The notes under the pieces: generated by a model | The model's database searches: none | What the model was told of the DNA's origin: nothing | What the model saw: the letters and a program-made list of their open reading frames with translations, nothing else | Shown: piece after piece, positions 58,234-64,000 of the stretch | Numbering within the stretch: position 1 is the stretch's first letter | Layout: each line of letters opens with the position of its first letter | Assembly (NCBI GenBank): GCA_963169105.1 | Contig: OY720634.1 | Location: forward strand, 154,821,584-154,885,583 | Length of the DNA stretch: 64,000 nucleotides | Direction: 5' to 3' | DNA from: Ceriagrion tenellum | Lineage: Eukaryota > Arthropoda > Insecta > Odonata > Coenagrionidae | Made by a program: the position numbers and the translations under genes

Positions 58234-58374
58234 TATAATAATTATAACTTTGTAATTGTCCACACTACTCGTACTTGGCATTCTGCCTCTGAAGATAACG
58301 TTTTTACATCGAAACCGGTCAGGCTCTTTAAACAATAAAATAGCGTGAAAAATTACAAAGTTATAATTATTATA
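58234..58374. repeat. inverted repeat with CTGAAGAT...CGAAAC loop
   Basis: 24 bp arms at 58234-58257 (TATAATAATTATAACTTTGT) and 58351-58374, perfectly inverted. The 93 bp between them holds CTGAAGA (58289-58295) and GAAAC (58311-58315) followed by CGGTCAGG, the motif also seen at 22261, 45672 and 51866. Confidence 0.85.
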
Positions 58375-58984
58375 CTAAGTTACTATCATTTTCGTGCTAT
58401 ACTTTTGCCTCATTGCTTCATATCATTGACTCCGCTGTAGTACATTATGAAATAATAAGTTGGGCTTGATATGACTCCATTGTTTATAATCTTTATCTCT
58501 CAATCGGAGACATCATTTGTACTTTGATTACGAACAGTTGATACTGCACGAATTCGTATGCATTGATATCACTTTCCAGACCTCTCCCTTACCTCAATTC
58601 GTAAATAGAGTACCATTCAAAGCATTTGATAGGAGTTGAGGTCATTGGCATCAAATGATGAATGAATATTAACAGAATTTGAAATGTCCTTTAAAGTAAA
58701 ATATAACTTGACGGAAGTTTGAAGTATTAAACTTAAGAATATAAAATAGTTAAAGTACGATATGGAACAACTAGGAAGGACAAGTAAGTTCCTTTGCATG
58801 GTTCTGCCAAGTTGCAGGCACCTGATTGGTTGAAAAGGGTACTGTCGTAATTTTCTGGACAGTGATTTGCATAAATCGCAGTCATACGCGCATGCAGATT
58901 GAGAGCATTTCGTTCATTTGTTCGACAAATATTCCCAAAACACAGAATGCCGAGTGGTATCTCATCGCCATCGCTATGCATGAA
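58375..58984. other. no gene recognised
   Basis: AT-rich; nothing assignable. Confidence 0.45.
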
Positions 58985-61350
58985 AAAGTAAAGAAGAGGC
59001 GCTACTTCGCTCTAGTTAGGCCATTCCTCGCATACGTCGCAGGCATTTGAGGCGCTGTACACTAACATTTAATAAAAAAAATACGAAATTCAAAGGAAAA
59101 CTACGCGCATCGTTTAAAACTTCTACGAGAAAATATGTACGGCCGTATTCATAGATTTTTTATTGAGCAACTATCGGATTAATGGCGCACTAACTAGTCA
59201 GTCGACAACAAACAAAATCGTATACATAGACAGTTACTAACCTCAGCAGCGCCAAGTGAGCCACTATTTCAGTAGCTGATTCTTAAACACTCACTCGCCT
59301 TGTTTAGAGGCGCTACTAAATATGGCGATCTGTCACAAGTGGTTCACATCGGGTGATAACCTTAAGCCATAGCGGAGATTTTAGGCGAAAATACCAAAGA
59401 TACTGGTGGAATTGCTTTTCTCAAGTCTGACGGATGCGACGTGTAGTACTGTTGCTGGATCAAACTGAGCATTTTAATTATTTGCTCTAAGTCTACGACA
59501 CCGTGTTGTGGTACTCCGTAGTGCTTCATGAGTGCTTCATTCAACGAAAAAGGAAGAGTTAGTGAGATGATTACGGCGGTTTCGAGCGTGTAAGATTATC
59601 ACCTCTACTTCATTTCGTTTCATCAGTGCTACACCTCACAGCATTATAAAGTGCATAAATCATTGTGTGTGTATTGACTGTTTTTGAGGGTAACAATTTC
59701 ATTTTTAAACTCTTCGGAGCTTAGTGCTGTTCATTTATGGTTTTAGGTGATTACGCTTCGAGAATACAGCCCCTTTTAAAGAATGTGTCGAGGAGGAAGC
59801 CTCGTAAACAATTAAAAGTGCATATTAGTTTTCGTGACTACTGCATGAAGTGAGGTGCTTCAGAGTAATTAACTCGAGCATATTACTGTTTTGTTGCCGT
59901 AGAAAATATTTCTTACATTGATATAGAGATGTACAATTGTTATCTTATTGAAATATAATGGTTTCGTACAGTTAATAATTGTAATTTCGATTCTGTTTAC
60001 ATCATAGCGCTGATCTGTTTACATTCCGCTGTAAATTTCTATTTCGTTTCGTTTTTGATTTGGTAGCAGAACGTTGTTACGGTTCACACAGTGAAAAAAA
60101 ACTTTCTTCCAGTGCTTCAGCAGTTTATCGCATAATATTTTATGTTTTATCTTCTAAGTGGATAAGTTTAATCAGTTTCGTTTTGAATAACGCTCAGAAA
60201 GGATTCGTGAAGGGACAAATAGGTATTCAGATTAAATAGTGATAATGTCCGCTGTACTGCGTGCACGTTAGTTTTTCGTTTACAAAATGATGGTTAGTGT
60301 GTGAATGTGAGTATTGTTACATTTTCTGTGTAAATGGCAGTTAATATCCATTAACTAAAGGCAAATATTGTCCATTTTGAGTGTTTTTATATTTACAGAA
60401 CGGTGAATACCTCAATAAAGTCCTGTGATTGATTGGATTTAACTGGTACCTTAGTTTGGTGCGATTTGGTGGAGTAAGTTGAACTTTGATGTGGTGAACC
60501 TACAATGTGTCCACATGATTTTATGAAGGATATGTGCAAGTTTGTGGTGTATGACTACATGTGGCAAAAAAAGAAGTTTATGACAAGTATGTAATCCCGA
60601 TTTTTCTAGACAATAAAGATCAGTGTTTAGAGGAGATTTGTCGAACTTATGAAGGTAATGCTAAAAAAAGGGGAAATTAGAGTATTTAATGATAGCGCCA
60701 TTGTAGCAGTATTGATGCATGACATGCGAATTCACGTATAATGAAGCCAGTGGCAGTGTTGCCAAGCGTTGCTTCATTGTTTCTTGGGTCGTCGCTACCT
60801 ACAACTATGTACTCCGCTAAAATAGTGGCGATAGTAACTTACTAAGTTAGTAGCTTCGAGAAGCTCAATGGAAAGGATCTATGAATACAGTTTTTTAGTA
60901 CTTGACTCAGTGCTCTTAGTAGCTGCCTAAGTTAGTCGCCAACAAGCGTCTCTAAGCTGAAATCTATGAATACGGCCGGTAGTGTTTCTCAACTTTTTGA
61001 AGGATTATTTTGGGAGCCGCTAGAGACTCAGAGGCTGCACGCTAGGTTTGGAGTGGTCGAGAAATGAAGAACAGATATGTTTCTGAGCGACACAGAGAAC
61101 ATCTTTTTGCCGCCACTATACATTTCCAGGTCCGACAGAAGAGATTAGAGTAAGAAAGAGTTACATTGCCGAACAGACAAGTACACAACGCTGTTCTTTC
61201 CCCGCGCACGATTAGTGACCAAAATCAAAGTTGAGCTCCACCTTAAGCACTCACCTCTCCCAAAATATTCTTAACCATTTCACCTCCCTATCATCACCTA
61301 CAAACGGCTGGCGCCATCACACCCCCTGCCACCTGCCTTCCCGGTATGTT
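58985..61350 (+). pseudogene. LINE family C 3' end, copy 4, split
   Basis: 58990-59139 begins AAGAGGCGCTACTTCGCTCT (compare 51989) and runs to AAAATATGTA. After the 1.84 kb insertion it resumes at 60979 with GTAGTGTTTCTCAACTTTTT, the CTAGAGACTCAGAGGCTGCA block, and AACGCTGTTCTTTCCCCG, to GGTATGTTGATGTC at 61342. The GATGTA tail is reduced to one unit. Stops throughout. Confidence 0.85.
59140..60978. mobile_element. 1.84 kb terminal-inverted-repeat element
   Basis: Inserted in LINE C copy 4 with a GTA duplication (59137-59139 and 60979-60981). The ends are CGGCCGTATTCATAGATT and its complement AATCTATGAATACGGCCG. ATCTATGAATAC recurs at about 60879-60890, and short GCGCTA/TAGTCGCC motifs recur near both ends. 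A 60-codon minus-strand frame (59544-59362) begins MNEALMKHYGVPQHGVVDLE; no domain recognised. A 3 bp duplication fits PIF/Harbinger, but GTA is not its usual TWA target, so the superfamily is open. Confidence 0.82.
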
Positions 61351-62930
61351 GATGTCTTTCCGCACACCAATTCACGAGAATATTGGCGAAACAGGGCACT
61401 TTCCCGTCGCACGAAAGAGAAAAAAAATCATCCAGAGAATGATCAAAATGAAATTTAAGTTATTTTTTGGTCTCTTCCTTCGATTTATGGCAAAACTGTC
61501 TCTGATATAGCAAAAAAGAACCCCCAAAAATGGATAGGAATCAAGATGAGGTTTGAAAATCGCGCTCTTTCGCAGTCAGAGAAAGGTGTAAAAAGGTGGC
61601 CTGGAGGAGTGTGAGGGGTAATACTTATTGCCGCGTAATGTTTTGGGAAAGGGGGAGGGGCGGTCTGTCGGCGGAGTAACGGTCGCTCGGACTCGCAAGG
61701 ACGGGAGAAGGGAATGGGAGGGGGGTGCGGTGAATAAAGAATGGGGCAGGAGGATGAGGATTGGGTGAAACTTCACACTCGCCTCTTGACTCACGAGCGG
61801 AATTCGCATTCTGAAAATATCACTGAATTCTCTCCATTCTGATCTATGATGCCAGTCGATTTTATTTTTATTGTGAGTCGAATTTTTCAATGTAAATAAC
61901 TTTTCACCAAATAAGAGTTCTTCGAAAATTTTTCCCAAGATTAAGAGGCCAATCAAATTTTAAATAATGAGAAAACTAGTGCGAAACGATGGCGAGCTAC
62001 CCTCTGGGCACCTTCACAGTGATTCACCCCAATCATATTTACGAGCGACATAATTATATTAATAATTAAATAATATTATTGCACACAACAAGAGGCAGCA
62101 GTTCATCTCACAGCACGGTGCGATAGGCCTCTGCAAGGAACGTGTCGTCTTCCATGTCACTTTACTTTTAATTTAATTATATGTGCGCTGATTTCATTGG
62201 AGATCCATCTGACAGCTCACATTATATTTTAAAATATTGACATGATTCTTCGCTTCATGCAGTACTCTTTCAAACTTATAGTCGTGGAATCACAAAATGA
62301 ATACAGCTTCTGCATTTATGGCGAGCATAAATATCTACGAAACAGAAGGTCAAACAAAACACTCTATTTTAGGCTTATCGAGTAAAACAATAACCTGGCT
62401 GGTAACTAATGTAACAATTTCTTCTTCTGATTCTACGCGAAAAAATGATAGGCAAAATAGTTTTATAATACTTTTCAACTGAATTTTGAAAAAATTAAAA
62501 ATATTATGTTTCTAAGGATGGGTAAATGATACGTGTAAGCAAATAATTTATAACGACAATGAAATACTCAACATGTTTTCGATAATGTTATGTGAAAGAT
62601 AACGTTGTCCTTTTTATAATGTCACCTATTGTCGCTAATTCCTCCGATTCTCGAATTTGAACGAAGTACTCCCTTTCATTTGTTTTATCTATGAATTATC
62701 TTTGTGTCGAATTTAAAGCACATGCCTGCTAAATAACCAAGAGAGGGCTCGGAACAAGAGCAACCCTTCCACGTCGGCAAAGACAGATGTTTTGAAAAAC
62801 AGTTCACATTGACAAAGGGTTGGGGAGAGAAAAAAGAGTAGGCATTACGACACGGTAATCGTTGGTCCCCGTATTCGTTATATTCGTCGGTCCATTAGGT
62901 ATTTTCTACTCGTAGGTCGGTTCGCTGTTC
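61351..62930. other. no gene recognised
   Basis: AT-rich, with a purine-rich patch near 61640-61760. A 126-codon minus-strand frame (61956-61576) has no domain. Confidence 0.5.
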
Positions 62931-64000
62931 GTTTTCAAATGGAAATGAATAAGCGTGCTCGTGGCCTGACGGAATGTGCTTGGGGTTGTGATCTCGAGAG
63001 ATTTGAGCGGGAAATTTCGTCGTGAGTGCCGGGACGAGGGAGATGAGAGGAGGAGAAGCGGGAGGAACGGAAGGGGGTTAAAGGAGATCGTGAGGACGGG
63101 CGCCATCCGCTTCTGTCGCAGGCGCCCGCCGGTGTGGCGACACCTCTTGCTTTGCATCGGGCGCTACAGTTGAAAACCATTCGGAATGGGAAGAATATGA
63201 AAGAGGAGGAGGATTAGGGGGGTCTACAGTCGGACCTCGTGTGCACACGCGACAAACCCGCGACCGACCGGAACCGTCCTTTCTTCTTCTCCTTCTTCGT
63301 ATTGTGGGACGACAAAGGAGGGAAGAGGGAGAGAGGCCATTGTATGGCTCCGGGGGTGGGGTGGGGTGGGGCGGGGAATCGGGGGAGTGGGGCGTGGGAG
63401 ACACGGAGGGGCAGAAGGGACGAGCGATTTGATTCACGGAATAGCAATGCGCCGGTCGCGTAGGGAATGTGGGAATACGTCGATTAGTCTCCGGTTCCTT
63501 TGTTCCACACAAAAAGCGCTCCCCCCCCCTCCCCCCCGTGTCCTCACCCTACCATCCCCAACGCGCAAAGCCGCCGAGTTTAAATGAGGACGTTTGCATG
63601 CGGGGAGGGTAAAATTGTCTGTTCTTCGGACACTTAGCGGTACGAGAGGCCTGAACGGTGACTACGCTTCATTCCTTCCATTTTCTCGTCGCTCTTTCCA
63701 TCCCCGACCGATTGAAGTGGAAACAACGTATTATAGCGACGAGCCGGCGGCATATCGGAGGCGGTTGCCGCGACTTCTCTTCGCGGCGGCGGCGGCGGCG
63801 CAGGGTTGAAATAAAGACAATGGATGCGCACACATGGAGATGCTAAGATGCTGTGCCCCAGGAATGGTGTCATCTCAAGCGGCGATACTTCCCTCTTCCC
63901 GGAAGTCGTAAGGCAGCTCCGACAACGCCCCGTGACGAGAACTCCATGAGTACGTATCGAAGCAATTCGATTCCTGAAGCTGAAGGACATCAATTCATAA
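62930..64000. other. GC-rich, CpG-rich region at window edge
   Basis: Composition rises and CpG becomes frequent from about 62940 to the end, with G-rich runs (GGGGTGGGGTGGGG near 63355), C-rich runs (CCCCCCCCTCCCCCCC near 63521) and a (GGC)n repeat at 63782-63800. Frames on both strands are open over long stretches and show no domain. A promoter or first-exon region of a gene beyond the window is possible, but no splice, start or domain signal supports a gene call. Confidence 0.4.
63782..63800 (+). repeat. (GGC)n trinucleotide repeat
   Basis: GCGGCGGCGGCGGCGGCG, six uninterrupted units, in a CpG-rich context. Confidence 0.95.

Noticed and set aside
63078..63512. 144-codon minus-strand frame near the window end
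   Set aside because: It is matched by open plus-strand frames in the same GC-rich DNA and has no domain.
1..64000. CRISPR arrays, bacterial operons or phage genes
   Set aside because: No regularly spaced short repeats, no ribosome binding sites and no dense coding; the content is plainly eukaryotic.

Overview
Eukaryotic nuclear DNA, AT-rich, with no recognisable host protein-coding gene. The content is mostly decayed transposable elements, many nested in one another. The mix suggests an arthropod, probably an insect: tRNA-derived SINEs with box A/B, several LINE lineages, a Penelope-like element with a GIY-YIG domain, a Tigger/pogo element, TTAA-target MITEs, a Helitron helicase remnant and a nuclear copy of mitochondrial cytochrome b. 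I do not assign a species.

Layout. 1-9 kb: AT-rich unique DNA, a (TA)n tract with an adjoining hairpin, a candidate solo LTR (2948-4263), LINE fragments, the first TTAA MITE and a cytb numt near 6.9 kb. 9-12.7 kb: a minus-strand LINE (family B) split by about 1.5 kb that holds the 3' end of a second LINE (family C). 12.7-20 kb: little recognisable apart from two more TTAA MITEs. 21.1-29.7 kb: a large inverted-repeat unit whose left arm has received a palindrome, a 115 bp retroposed fragment, a 4.3 kb Tigger element (itself carrying a SINE and a Harbinger-like MITE) and a TTAA MITE. 32.5-34.0 kb: a direct tandem duplication of about 775 bp. 34.4-34.9 kb: Helitron helicase remnant. 35.2-38.8 kb: a nearly complete minus-strand LINE (family D). 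39.3-40.6 kb: third copy of the inverted-repeat arm. 40.8-42.1 kb: a further LINE (family E). 42.5-45.9 kb: inverted repeats and tRNA-derived SINEs. 47.6-50.2 kb: the second family B LINE, holding a piggyBac-like MITE and a 1.1 kb solo LTR. 50.3-52.5 kb: a Penelope-like element with inverted ends, then a family C LINE tail. 53-55.4 kb: two SINEs, one split by a 417 bp insertion with a 10 bp target duplication. 56.9 kb: a MITE deleted from the Tigger element. 59-61.3 kb: a family C LINE tail split by a 1.84 kb terminal-inverted-repeat element. 62.9-64 kb: GC-rich, CpG-rich sequence that could be the edge of a gene promoter outside the window.

All coding remnants carry stops, frameshifts or damaged catalytic motifs, so nothing here looks able to move by itself now. 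The main value of the window is stratigraphic: related copies within it give pre-insertion (empty) sites that establish target-site duplications for several element families. The strongest candidates for something under-described are (i) the inverted-repeat unit with its three arms, (ii) a recurring CTGANGATG...CGAAAC motif in small retroposed or palindromic pieces and in the Penelope-like element, and (iii) the 1.84 kb element with CGGCCGTATTCATAGAT termini and a GTA duplication.
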